Assembly (NCBI RefSeq): GCF_947501785.1 | Contig: NZ_CANMXB010000001.1 | Location: 1,817,048 to 1,881,047 of the forward strand | DNA: 64,000 bases | Reading direction: 5' to 3' | Source of the DNA: an uncultured Litoreibacter sp. | GTDB taxonomy: Bacteria; Pseudomonadota; Alphaproteobacteria; Rhodobacterales; Rhodobacteraceae | Part shown: in pieces, positions 44,712 to 52,734 of the stretch | Position numbering within the stretch: the first letter of the stretch is position 1 | Layout of the letters: each line of letters starts with the position of its first letter | The notes under the pieces: generated by a model | Seen by the model: only the letters and a program-made list of their open reading frames with translations | What the model was told of the DNA's origin: nothing | Databases searched by the model: none | Made by a program: the position numbers and the translations under genes

Positions 44712-46664
44712 ATGCAACCGCTTTCCCATATCCTCAACTTCGCGCCTGATGCGCCAGCTCTTCCCAAGGAATTTTCGGAAGAGGTGTTTGAAATGAGCCG
44801 GAGCATCACGTGTGCGCGGACGGCTCAGGAAGTGTACAAGAAGTTGCAACCGATCCTGAAGGACTATCGCGCCGATCAGGAAATCGCGATTGCCTGTGGC
44901 CTGCTCCTCGAAAAGCAACGCCATGAAAAGGGTATGCGGGATATCTGGGATGACCTGTGCAAGCGTTACCCAGATGATCTGACCGCGCTGCGGATGTTGA
45001 TGCGCTGGTACCGCCGCGAAGGGAATGTGGCAGCAGGCGTCGCCCTGATTGCGGACATGTTCCAGAATTGTTGGCATGATTTGGATCAGGCCAACAAGGC
45101 GATCCCCGCCCTTGCGGAATTGAAGGCGTGGGGTGAAATCGACGAGGTGATGTCGTGCATCCTGCGGCTCCACTCGGAAGACCGCCCAATCCGCATGAGA
45201 TACATCAAACTGCTTCATGAGCAGTCCCGCTTTTTGGATGCCAAGAATGTCGCTAAGGACGTTCATGGACAAAGCAGCATGGGCACGGCGTCTCAGGAAC
45301 TTCTTGGGTCAGTCAGCCGCCACGCAAACTTGCTGGACAAATACGGACGCACCGATGCGGCCGAGGTGATCTTCGACATCATTGCGCAGGCGGACGCCCC
45401 TCGCGCGCACAGCAAATCCGAGAAAGTTGTCTTCTTCACCGGCCAACTGGGGACCGGCGGCGCAGAACGTCAAATGACCCGGATCGCCTGCGCCTATCAA
45501 AGCAGATTTGATGAGGCGCAGCCGCTTGGGATCGCGCCAAAGGTTTGGGTCAAACACGCAACTGCGTCCACGGGTGCAGACTTCTACCGTCCGCTTCTGA
45601 ACGAAACGGGCGTAGAAACAAGCGTTCTGGCAGAACTGGTCGACGTGCCTCTGGCCTCTTTGGAGGGCCTGACCGACGAACTGAAGGCGCTGCTGGAATT
45701 GCTCGCCCCAGACGTGCTGCGCCACACGTGCCTGCTGTACAAGATGTTTTGCGAAGACCAAACGGACGTGGCCTATCTTTGGCAGGACGGCGGTATCGTT
45801 CAATCCGCAATCGCTGCGGTCTTAGCCGGCGTTCCGCGCATCATCACGTCGTTTCGCGGGTTGCCACCCAACCTGCGGCCAAATCTGTTCCGCGAAGAGC
45901 TGCCCGTGTTGTATGCCGCTCTGGCCCGCCTGCCCCACGTGACATTCACCGCCAACAGCCAAAAGGCCGCAACAGCATATGAAGAATGGCTGTCGTTGGA
46001 GCCGGGCGAGGTGATTGTGGTCCCCAACGCAATTCCAGCCGTTTTGCCCGACGGCGAAGATAGTGACCACGCGTATTGGTCAGAGGTGTTGGAAGCCTCC
46101 TCCGGGTGCACCAAGACCGTGTTGGGCGTTTTCCGCTTCGACCAGAACAAACGACCGATTCAGTGGATCAAAGCCGCTGCTCGCTCGATCAAAAATCGCG
46201 ATGATACACGTTTCATCATGCTTGGCGGCGGTGCGCTTCACAACGAATGCCAAGCGCTCATCGAAGAGCTGGGGCTCACCGATCGCATTTTCCTCGCCGG
46301 TATCCGCAGCAAGGTTGGGTTCTATATGCACCGCGCTGATTTGCTGGTGCATTTGGCCGAGATGGAAGGCCTGCCCAACGTCTTGATCGAAGCGCAGTTG
46401 GCCGGGACACCCGTTCTGGCAACTCCGGCTGGCGGCACCGACGAGGTGGTCTTTGACGGCATCACCGGGCACATCTTGTCAACGGCGACAATTATCCCGG
46501 AAGAGGAGCTGGACAGCACTTTGGAACGCCTATTGGCTGACGAAGACGAGTTGGCCAAACTAGGCGCCGCGGCCATGACCCAATCGGGCGACCGCTTTTC
46601 CGTGGAAACAATACTCGGACGTACAACCGAGATTTTCAATTCATCGAGACAGGACACGACATGA
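44712..46664 (+). CDS. GT4 glycosyltransferase with N-terminal helical-repeat domain
   Basis: 650 residues. Residues 1-235 look like TPR-type helices. The GT-B part begins at GQLGTGGAERQM (244-255) and carries the GT4 nucleotide-sugar motif EGLPNVLIEAQLAGTPV. A retaining transferase of the capsule polymer, probably cytoplasmic at the membrane. The helical front end parallels that of the preceding protein and recalls the TviD/TviE arrangement of the Vi antigen. Its stop overlaps the epimerase ATG. Confidence 0.8.
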   Translation: MQPLSHILNFAPDAPALPKEFSEEVFEMSRSITCARTAQEVYKKLQPILKDYRADQEIAIACGLLLEKQRHEKGMRDIWDDLCKRYPDDLTALRMLMRWYRREGNVAAGVALIADMFQNCWHDLDQANKAIPALAELKAWGEIDEVMSCILRLHSEDRPIRMRYIKLLHEQSRFLDAKNVAKDVHGQSSMGTASQELLGSVSRHANLLDKYGRTDAAEVIFDIIAQADAPRAHSKSEKVVFFTGQLGTGGAERQMTRIACAYQSRFDEAQPLGIAPKVWVKHATASTGADFYRPLLNETGVETSVLAELVDVPLASLEGLTDELKALLELLAPDVLRHTCLLYKMFCEDQTDVAYLWQDGGIVQSAIAAVLAGVPRIITSFRGLPPNLRPNLFREELPVLYAALARLPHVTFTANSQKAATAYEEWLSLEPGEVIVVPNAIPAVLPDGEDSDHAYWSEVLEASSGCTKTVLGVFRFDQNKRPIQWIKAAARSIKNRDDTRFIMLGGGALHNECQALIEELGLTDRIFLAGIRSKVGFYMHRADLLVHLAEMEGLPNVLIEAQLAGTPVLATPAGGTDEVVFDGITGHILSTATIIPEEELDSTLERLLADEDELAKLGAAAMTQSGDRFSVETILGRTTEIFNSSRQDTT

Positions 46665-47674
46665 GAACCGTTTTTGTAACAGGCACCGCTGGCTTCATTG
46701 GCTTCCATCTTGCGCGCCACCTTCTGGACGAGGGCTTCAAGGTCGTGGGCTTTGACGGACTGACGGATTACTACGACGTCAACCTGAAGAAAACGCGCCA
46801 CGAAATGCTGGAGAAGAACCCGAACTTCAGCGCGCATATCGGGATGCTGGAAGACAATGACCTTCTGTCTCGCGTTGTGGCAGAGGCCAAACCGGACGTC
46901 ATCGTCCACCTCGCAGCCCAAGCCGGGGTGCGCTACAGCCTCGAAAACCCCCGCGCCTATATCGACACCAACCTGACCGGCACGTTCAACCTGATGGAGG
47001 CCGCGCGCGAGAATGAGATTGGTCACCTGCTTATGGCCTCGACCTCTTCGGTCTACGGCGGCAATACGCAGATGCCGTTTGAGGAAACGCAGAAGACAGA
47101 ATTGCCGCTAACGCTTTATTCTGCAACGAAAAAAGCCAACGAGGCCATGGCGCATTCCTATGCGCATTTGTGGCATATCCCCACCACCATGTTCCGCTTC
47201 TTCACCGTCTACGGCCCCTACGGCCGCCCGGATCTCGCGCTGTTCAAGTTTGTCCGCGCGGCCCTCGCCGATGAGGCGATTGACGTCTACAACCATGGCA
47301 AAATGGCGCGCGACTTCACGTATGTGGACGATCTGGTGCATTCCATCCGCCTGCTGATCGACGCGGTGCCGCCCAAGCCGGATGCGGGCGCTGATCCCGT
47401 GCCGGGCGACAGCCTCAGCCCCGTCGCCCCGTTTCGCACGATGAACATCGGCAACGGCACGCGCGTGCAGCTGATGGAGTTCATCTCCGAGATCGAGGAC
47501 GCCCTTGGCCAGCCGATCAAGAAGAACATGATGGAGATGCAGAAAGGCGACGTACCGGGCACCTGGGCCAACACGGACCTGCTGGAACATCTGACAGGTT
47601 ACCGCCCCAATACATCCACCAAGGACGGCATCTCGAAATTCGTCAAATGGTACCGCGAGTATTATCAGGTCTAA
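46661..47674 (+). CDS. UDP-glucuronate 4-epimerase family (NAD-dependent epimerase)
   Basis: 337 residues, extended SDR. TGTAGFIGFHLA (NAD binding), catalytic Ser/Tyr/Lys in ASTSSVYGG and YSATKKANE, and RDFTYVDDLV are present. The sequence resembles UDP-GlcA 4-epimerases (LpsL/Cap1J), which make UDP-GalA; with the upstream UDP-HexNAc dehydrogenase a UDP-HexNAcA substrate is also possible. Confidence 0.85.
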   Translation: MRTVFVTGTAGFIGFHLARHLLDEGFKVVGFDGLTDYYDVNLKKTRHEMLEKNPNFSAHIGMLEDNDLLSRVVAEAKPDVIVHLAAQAGVRYSLENPRAYIDTNLTGTFNLMEAARENEIGHLLMASTSSVYGGNTQMPFEETQKTELPLTLYSATKKANEAMAHSYAHLWHIPTTMFRFFTVYGPYGRPDLALFKFVRAALADEAIDVYNHGKMARDFTYVDDLVHSIRLLIDAVPPKPDAGADPVPGDSLSPVAPFRTMNIGNGTRVQLMEFISEIEDALGQPIKKNMMEMQKGDVPGTWANTDLLEHLTGYRPNTSTKDGISKFVKWYREYYQV

Positions 47675-47677
47675 TCG

Positions 47678-48472
47678 ATGAGCGCGGCCACACATATCGC
47701 CCCTCCGAACGCGTTTACGCGTATCGCCGTGCTGATGGAGCGCGAGCGCCGCACCCGCTTTGCGGGCGGGAAACTGGGATATCTGTGGGCCTACATCACC
47801 CCGGTAGTCTGGATCGCGCTGATCGTGGCGCTGTTCTGGGCGCTGCAACGCACGCCGCCCATTCATGTGCGCGCCGAGATTTTCATCGCGACGGGGATTT
47901 TGCCCTACCTGATCTTCCGACAGACGGTTACCGCGCTCAGCCGCACACTGACCGCCAACCGCTACATGCGCTACCTGCGCCCGGTGTCAAACAACGATAT
48001 CCTGTCGGCCACCATGCTGTTGGAAAGCTTCAACATGCTGACCACGGCCGTGCTGATATTTGGCGGGGTCACCTTGATCTTCGGCAGCCAAACGCCAGCA
48101 TCCCTCCCCGGGGTTGCCTTCGGTCTGGCCCTTGCCTGGGGCATCGGATGCGGCGTGGGACGTTTCGTTGCGGCGGCTGGCTTGATGAGCGACGCATTCG
48201 CACGTGCGGTTCCTTTGCTGCTGCGCCCGCTCTTTTGGCTTTCAGGCATCTTTTATACTGCGACGGACCTGTCGCAGCAGGTCAGGGACATCCTGTGGTA
48301 TAGCCCCTTCCTGCACATAACCGAGATCGTGCGGGAGGCATATTTTCTTGGATACGCCTCTCCGATCGCCCTTGTCTGGTACCCCGTGGCAGTTGCCTCG
48401 GCCTTCTATCTTGCGTCAATCCCGCTGGAAAGATTTGCGACCCGGAGGCGTATTATGCGGGGCAGGCTATGA
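47678..48472 (+). CDS. Capsule ABC exporter permease (KpsM-like)
   Basis: 264 residues, ABC-2 type permease with about six hydrophobic segments and the C-terminal family block LFWLSGIFYTATDL. It exports the completed lipid-linked polysaccharide across the inner membrane with the ATPase encoded next, whose ATG overlaps its stop. Marks the cluster as an ABC-dependent (group 2 type) capsule system. Confidence 0.87.
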   Translation: MSAATHIAPPNAFTRIAVLMERERRTRFAGGKLGYLWAYITPVVWIALIVALFWALQRTPPIHVRAEIFIATGILPYLIFRQTVTALSRTLTANRYMRYLRPVSNNDILSATMLLESFNMLTTAVLIFGGVTLIFGSQTPASLPGVAFGLALAWGIGCGVGRFVAAAGLMSDAFARAVPLLLRPLFWLSGIFYTATDLSQQVRDILWYSPFLHITEIVREAYFLGYASPIALVWYPVAVASAFYLASIPLERFATRRRIMRGRL

Positions 48473-49164
48473 TTGCGCTGAACAATGTCAGTTTGCTGAA
48501 ACCGGGCTTTCGGGAACGTCCGCCGATCCTCCAGAATGCGTCCGTTGTCTTCGGCTCGAAGGAGCGTGTCGGCATCTACGCCATGCCCGGCAGCGGCAAA
48601 TCTTCGCTGGCAAGGCTCCTAGCGGGCATTGATCAGCCTGACGTCGGAACCATCCGCCGCGAGGGTCGCGTGAGCTGGCCCATCGGCTTTGCGGGTTTCC
48701 TGCACCCCAACCTGACCGTACACGAAAACATCAACAACTTTGCGCGCCTAGTTGGTGTTGAGCCGGAGGCTGTGATCGTCTTTTGTCGCGAAGTGTTCGG
48801 GCTGGAATACGCCCCAAGCAAGGTGATGCAGGACCTGTCGCCCACGCAACGCGCCCTGCTGGCCTATGCGTGTTCTCTGTCCATCGACGGCCCTGCCACA
48901 TGGATCGCAGATGAAACAATCACGGTCGGCGAGCCTGCAGATCGCGCGGCATGTGACGCCATATTGGCAGAAAGACTGAAGATTGGCGGGCTGGTGTTTT
49001 TGTCACGCAACATCCGACAATTGGCCACATATTGCGACAGATTCCTTGTTCTGCTGAACCGCCGGCTGGTACCATGTGCCGATCTTGCAGTCGCACAAGA
49101 GGCACTCGAATTGTCCAAACTGACGCCACAAGAGCTCGATATGGAGATGGCCAACCATGTCTAA
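48469..49164 (+). CDS. Capsule ABC exporter ATPase (KpsT-like), degenerate motifs
   Basis: 231 residues. Walker A AMPGSGKS (38-45) and Walker B WIADE (145-149) are usable, but the signature is LSPTQ (123-127) and the switch-loop His is replaced by Arg (FLSRN, 177-181). The loss of the switch His is unusual and may mean slow or altered ATP hydrolysis. Partner of the KpsM-like permease; overlaps the next gene by 8 bases. Confidence 0.82.
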   Translation: MIALNNVSLLKPGFRERPPILQNASVVFGSKERVGIYAMPGSGKSSLARLLAGIDQPDVGTIRREGRVSWPIGFAGFLHPNLTVHENINNFARLVGVEPEAVIVFCREVFGLEYAPSKVMQDLSPTQRALLAYACSLSIDGPATWIADETITVGEPADRAACDAILAERLKIGGLVFLSRNIRQLATYCDRFLVLLNRRLVPCADLAVAQEALELSKLTPQELDMEMANHV

Positions 49165-50491
49165 CTCAAAACCCACTGACGCAGCTGAGGAAGCGCGCAT
49201 TCAGGCGTGGCGCGCCGAACGGGCTCGGATTGCCGAGGCCGACAAAGAACAACGCATACGTCAAAAGCAGGCAGAAATGAACCAAACCGCAGCAACGGCA
49301 AAGCAGGACAAAAAGTCCGCAGCCCTCACGCTTTTGTCGTCGACAACAACCGATGCGCCGACGCTCCAGGCGCCGCAAGGCCCGCAAATTCAAAGCCGGG
49401 CGGTGAAAAAAGCAAGCCGTTTGGGGCTCTTCTTCGCTGTCGTTATCGTCCCGATGTTTTTGGTCGCCTACTATGTCCTTGTCGTGGCCACGCCCCTTTA
49501 TGAAGCGCGGTCAGTCATCGCGATCACCAAATCCGCAGACCGTGGCGCCCCCGCCCGCTCAGGTCTTCTTGGTGGTGTGCAAGGTCCGTCCAACCTGTCG
49601 GAAGTGTTTCGGGCACACGCCTATGTGCAAAGCCAGGCGCTGATGGATGCACTGGAAGATGAGCTGGGACTGATAACGGAATTCAGCAGCTCTTCTATTG
49701 ATCCGGTCAAGCGCCTCCGCACGGTTCCGATATTGTCGCTGAACAAAACCACGCAATTCGACCGATACGTCAATTCCAGCGTGGACATCCAAAGTGGATT
49801 GCTCACCCTCTACGTCAGAGCGCCAGACAACGAGCAAGCGATCGACATCTCGCATGCCGTTCTGCGCAATACGCAGTCGCGCGTGCTTTCCCTAGGTCAA
49901 CAGGTCTTTGACCAACGTCAGGCACATGCAACTGAAGTCCGTCTGGCCGCAGAAAATCAGGTCGCCGAGGCTCAAGCGGCATTGGTAGCCCTGCAAATCA
50001 AGTATCAGGAAGTGGACCCGCGCAACCGTGTCGAGAGCATCTACAACACAATCAAGGATCTCGAGACCGAAGCCGCACGGTTGAACAGTGAAGTTCAAAA
50101 GGCCGAAATCGCGGGCATTGGCGACAGCCAGCAGACCCGGCAGACTGCGGCTCTGGAAGCCCGTATTCGGCAGCAAATCACGGATGAACGCGCCCGCCTT
50201 GTGGCACCTGATGGTGGCTCCGCTGGATCGCTTAACGCCCTTTTGATGGAGTACGAGCTCGCGACGCTGGAACTGAGCCTTGCACGGGACGCCGTTCAAA
50301 CCGCCCTAAGGGCGCAGGCTGAGGCCGGCCAGGAAGCCGCCCTGAACCGCAGCCTGTTTCAGGTTGTCGTGCCACCCCGCACCGCACAAGCCGCGGTCTA
50401 CCCGCGCATTCCCGGCACGTTGGCGCTGACCCTGGTGCTCTGTCTGGCCGTATACTCAGCCATTTCCATGTTTAGGGCGGCACGGACCTAA
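49157..50491 (+). CDS. Capsule export inner-membrane protein (KpsE/PCP family)
   Basis: 444 residues. A highly charged N-terminal tail (1-85), a membrane span near 90-111, a long periplasmic part with coiled-coil character (about 250-400) and a C-terminal span near 420-440 fit polysaccharide co-polymerase/KpsE proteins that link exporter and outer-membrane channel. No KpsD (OPX), KpsC or KpsS gene is in the window, so the export path is completed elsewhere. Converges on the TetR gene. Confidence 0.82.
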   Translation: MSNSKPTDAAEEARIQAWRAERARIAEADKEQRIRQKQAEMNQTAATAKQDKKSAALTLLSSTTTDAPTLQAPQGPQIQSRAVKKASRLGLFFAVVIVPMFLVAYYVLVVATPLYEARSVIAITKSADRGAPARSGLLGGVQGPSNLSEVFRAHAYVQSQALMDALEDELGLITEFSSSSIDPVKRLRTVPILSLNKTTQFDRYVNSSVDIQSGLLTLYVRAPDNEQAIDISHAVLRNTQSRVLSLGQQVFDQRQAHATEVRLAAENQVAEAQAALVALQIKYQEVDPRNRVESIYNTIKDLETEAARLNSEVQKAEIAGIGDSQQTRQTAALEARIRQQITDERARLVAPDGGSAGSLNALLMEYELATLELSLARDAVQTALRAQAEAGQEAALNRSLFQVVVPPRTAQAAVYPRIPGTLALTLVLCLAVYSAISMFRAART

Positions 50492-50513
50492 GAGGCGGTC
50501 GCGGCCTGTTGCG

Positions 50514-51185
50514 TCAATCCAACCCCATCTTTTCGATGTCGTGCAGAAATGCGGCCACGGCGGCGCGGTCGGGATCTTGCCCGGTGAACCCTCGAATGTA
50601 GGGCTCGAGCCGCGACATCCGTGTGTCCATGTCTTCGCGGACTTCCAGCGCGTGGTAGCCGAGCTGCATGAAATACACGATGCGCGCGCGGGCATCGGCG
50701 TCTCTGCCCTCATATCCATGTTCCGCAAACAAGGCGGTCACGCCTTTGATGCGGCTTTGATCGGCCTTGTCCACGCGGGCCCGAATGGATGGATCGCGTC
50801 GGGACCACTCCCGCACGGCGAAATCCAGACCTTGGTCGAATTTTGACGTATCAACGAAGCACCTGAAGAAATTGCATAGCCCCTCGGTGATGTTGCTGGC
50901 GGGCATCTGGCAATGTTGGATGATCTGCGCGGAATTGCGCACCTCCCACTCGTCGAGGAGGGACGTTTCCAGGTCCGCGCGGTCCTTGAAATACCAATAA
51001 AAGCTGGAACGTGAGACGCCCATCCGATTGGCCAGCCCCAATATCTTGATCTCTCCCGCGCCGTCGGTCACCAGCACGTCACGCGCCATGTTCAACCAAT
51101 CTCGGCGCGTCACCTTTACATGGCCAACAAGCGGGTCCTGATCAGGATCGTCACGGTGAAGGAGCGGACTTGTGCGTTGGGACAT
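50514..51185 (-). CDS. TetR family transcriptional regulator
   Basis: 223 residues. N-terminal helix-turn-helix with IKILGLANRMGVSRSSFYWYF; the C-terminal ligand domain is unassigned. It begins 3 bases after the MttB-family stop and so is the last gene of the DMGDH-MttB-TetR operon; it probably regulates it in response to a methylated amine. Confidence 0.87.
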   Translation of the reverse strand: MSQRTSPLLHRDDPDQDPLVGHVKVTRRDWLNMARDVLVTDGAGEIKILGLANRMGVSRSSFYWYFKDRADLETSLLDEWEVRNSAQIIQHCQMPASNITEGLCNFFRCFVDTSKFDQGLDFAVREWSRRDPSIRARVDKADQSRIKGVTALFAEHGYEGRDADARARIVYFMQLGYHALEVREDMDTRMSRLEPYIRGFTGQDPDRAAVAAFLHDIEKMGLD

Positions 51186-51188
51186 AAC

Positions 51189-52730
51189 CTAGCTTTCGGG
51201 CAGCGCGCCGCCTTCGGCGGTCCGTTTGGCAATAAAGGACTGAAGCGCCTCCACCCGCGCGCTATCGCGTTCGACCGCCGCGTCTTTCCCGATAATCTCC
51301 TGCCAGACATCCGTCGCGCGCTCCGACGCATCCCGGCCGCCCCGCTCCGTCCACGTTCCAAAATTGGCGTAGTCATGCACCAGCGGCTCATAAAATTCGG
51401 TGTTGTAGCGCTCCATCGTCTGCGGAGCGGCGAAGAAGTGCCCGCTTGGGTCAACATGGGACAGGGCGTTGTCAAAGCCGATTTCATCCACGCCCGCCTC
51501 CTTTCCCGCGCACAGTTCCGCGACCATGTTGAGCACCTCAACGTCGGTGATGATCTTTTCATAAGACACGCTCAACCCGCCCTCAAGCCAGCCCGCCGCG
51601 TGGATCAAAACGGTCGCCCCCGCCGCCAAACATCCCCAAAGGCCCAATTGGTTCTCGTTCGCAGCTTGCACATCATTCAGGTTTGACGCCGACCCCGCCG
51701 CAGATCGCCATGGCAATCCGGTCAACCGTGCAAGCTGCCCTGCAGCCAAAGAGGCTTGGAAATGGGCCGGTGTCCCGAATGCAGGCGCGCCGGACCTCAT
51801 GTCTACATTTGACGTGAAGGTGCCGTAGCACACAGGCGCGCCGGGTTTTGCCAGTTGGACCAGCGTGATCGCGGCCAGGGCCTCCGCATGGCTGAGCGTC
51901 ACGGCGCCCGCAACGGTTATTGGGGCCATAGCGCCCATCAGCGTGAACGGTGTCACAATGGACATTTGTCCATGGCGCGCGAAGTCAATCAGCCCCTGGG
52001 CCATCGGGATATCAAGCGTACGTGGACTGTTGGTGTTTATGATCGTGTAGCAATGCGGATTGGCCGCAAATGTCGCGTCCGACACGCCACGAAAATCGCG
52101 CAGCATTTCAAAGCAATCCATCACCTGCGGTGTGCCACGAGAAAAGACAAACGGAAACTTGTTGGACTGCGTCAGCTGCGTCTCGGTCGTGAAGTAATGC
52201 CGGATGTGGGTGGGAACGTCTTGCGGCTCCACCGATGGGGACAGCATCTGCAGCACGTCGAAATGCTGGTTGAGCTTGGTGTATTCGACGTAGTCTTGCG
52301 CCGATCCCGGCCTGCGTCCCCGCACCAGGTCGGTGGCATGCGGCGCGCCCGCTCCGGGTTGGAAAATCATCCGGCCAAGTTCGAACGTCAGGTCTTTTTC
52401 GCGGATGCCTGCCCGCCCCTGAATGGACCTGGGGGCAGCCGCAATTGCGGCGTCCACGATGTCCCGGCCAAGAAAAACCATGTCATCCACGACCCGGGCG
52501 CCCGCCATGCGGTATATCTCGACCGCTTCGGGCAGCAGCACCTTCACCCCCAGCTCCTCCAGGGTGCGCAGCGCCGTGTTGTGAATGGCGGCGACCTGAT
52601 CGTCCGAGAACACCGACATGATCGGGAACGGGTTGTGCAGGGTGTGGTAATCTACCTTCCGCCCGAAAACGGGCGCATCTGACGTAGCCCGCCTGCGGCG
52701 GCGGCGGGCTTTTGGGGATGCAGGTGCCAA
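51189..52730 (-). CDS. MttB-family methyltransferase, non-pyrrolysine
   Basis: 513 residues from TTG 52730. The TTG is the only possible start near the N-terminus because an in-frame stop lies at 52743-52745, AGAGG precedes it, and the Arg-rich N-terminus (ARRRRRRA) is family-typical. The trimethylamine methyltransferase fold is complete and reads through without an in-frame amber codon, so it belongs to the Pyl-free branch, in which characterised members demethylate glycine betaine and other quaternary amines with a corrinoid protein. No corrinoid protein is encoded here. Confidence 0.82.
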   Translation of the reverse strand: MAPASPKARRRRRRATSDAPVFGRKVDYHTLHNPFPIMSVFSDDQVAAIHNTALRTLEELGVKVLLPEAVEIYRMAGARVVDDMVFLGRDIVDAAIAAAPRSIQGRAGIREKDLTFELGRMIFQPGAGAPHATDLVRGRRPGSAQDYVEYTKLNQHFDVLQMLSPSVEPQDVPTHIRHYFTTETQLTQSNKFPFVFSRGTPQVMDCFEMLRDFRGVSDATFAANPHCYTIINTNSPRTLDIPMAQGLIDFARHGQMSIVTPFTLMGAMAPITVAGAVTLSHAEALAAITLVQLAKPGAPVCYGTFTSNVDMRSGAPAFGTPAHFQASLAAGQLARLTGLPWRSAAGSASNLNDVQAANENQLGLWGCLAAGATVLIHAAGWLEGGLSVSYEKIITDVEVLNMVAELCAGKEAGVDEIGFDNALSHVDPSGHFFAAPQTMERYNTEFYEPLVHDYANFGTWTERGGRDASERATDVWQEIIGKDAAVERDSARVEALQSFIAKRTAEGGALPES

Positions 52731-52734
52731 CGGC

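Noticed and set aside
41289-50491. Vi antigen biosynthesis locus
   Set aside because: The logic is similar (dehydrogenase, epimerase, helical-repeat proteins, ABC export), but identity of TviD/TviE-type proteins cannot be shown by eye and the epimerase looks like a UDP-GlcA enzyme.
51189-52730. Pyrrolysine-containing trimethylamine methyltransferase
   Set aside because: No in-frame amber codon interrupts the gene; it belongs to the Pyl-free branch.
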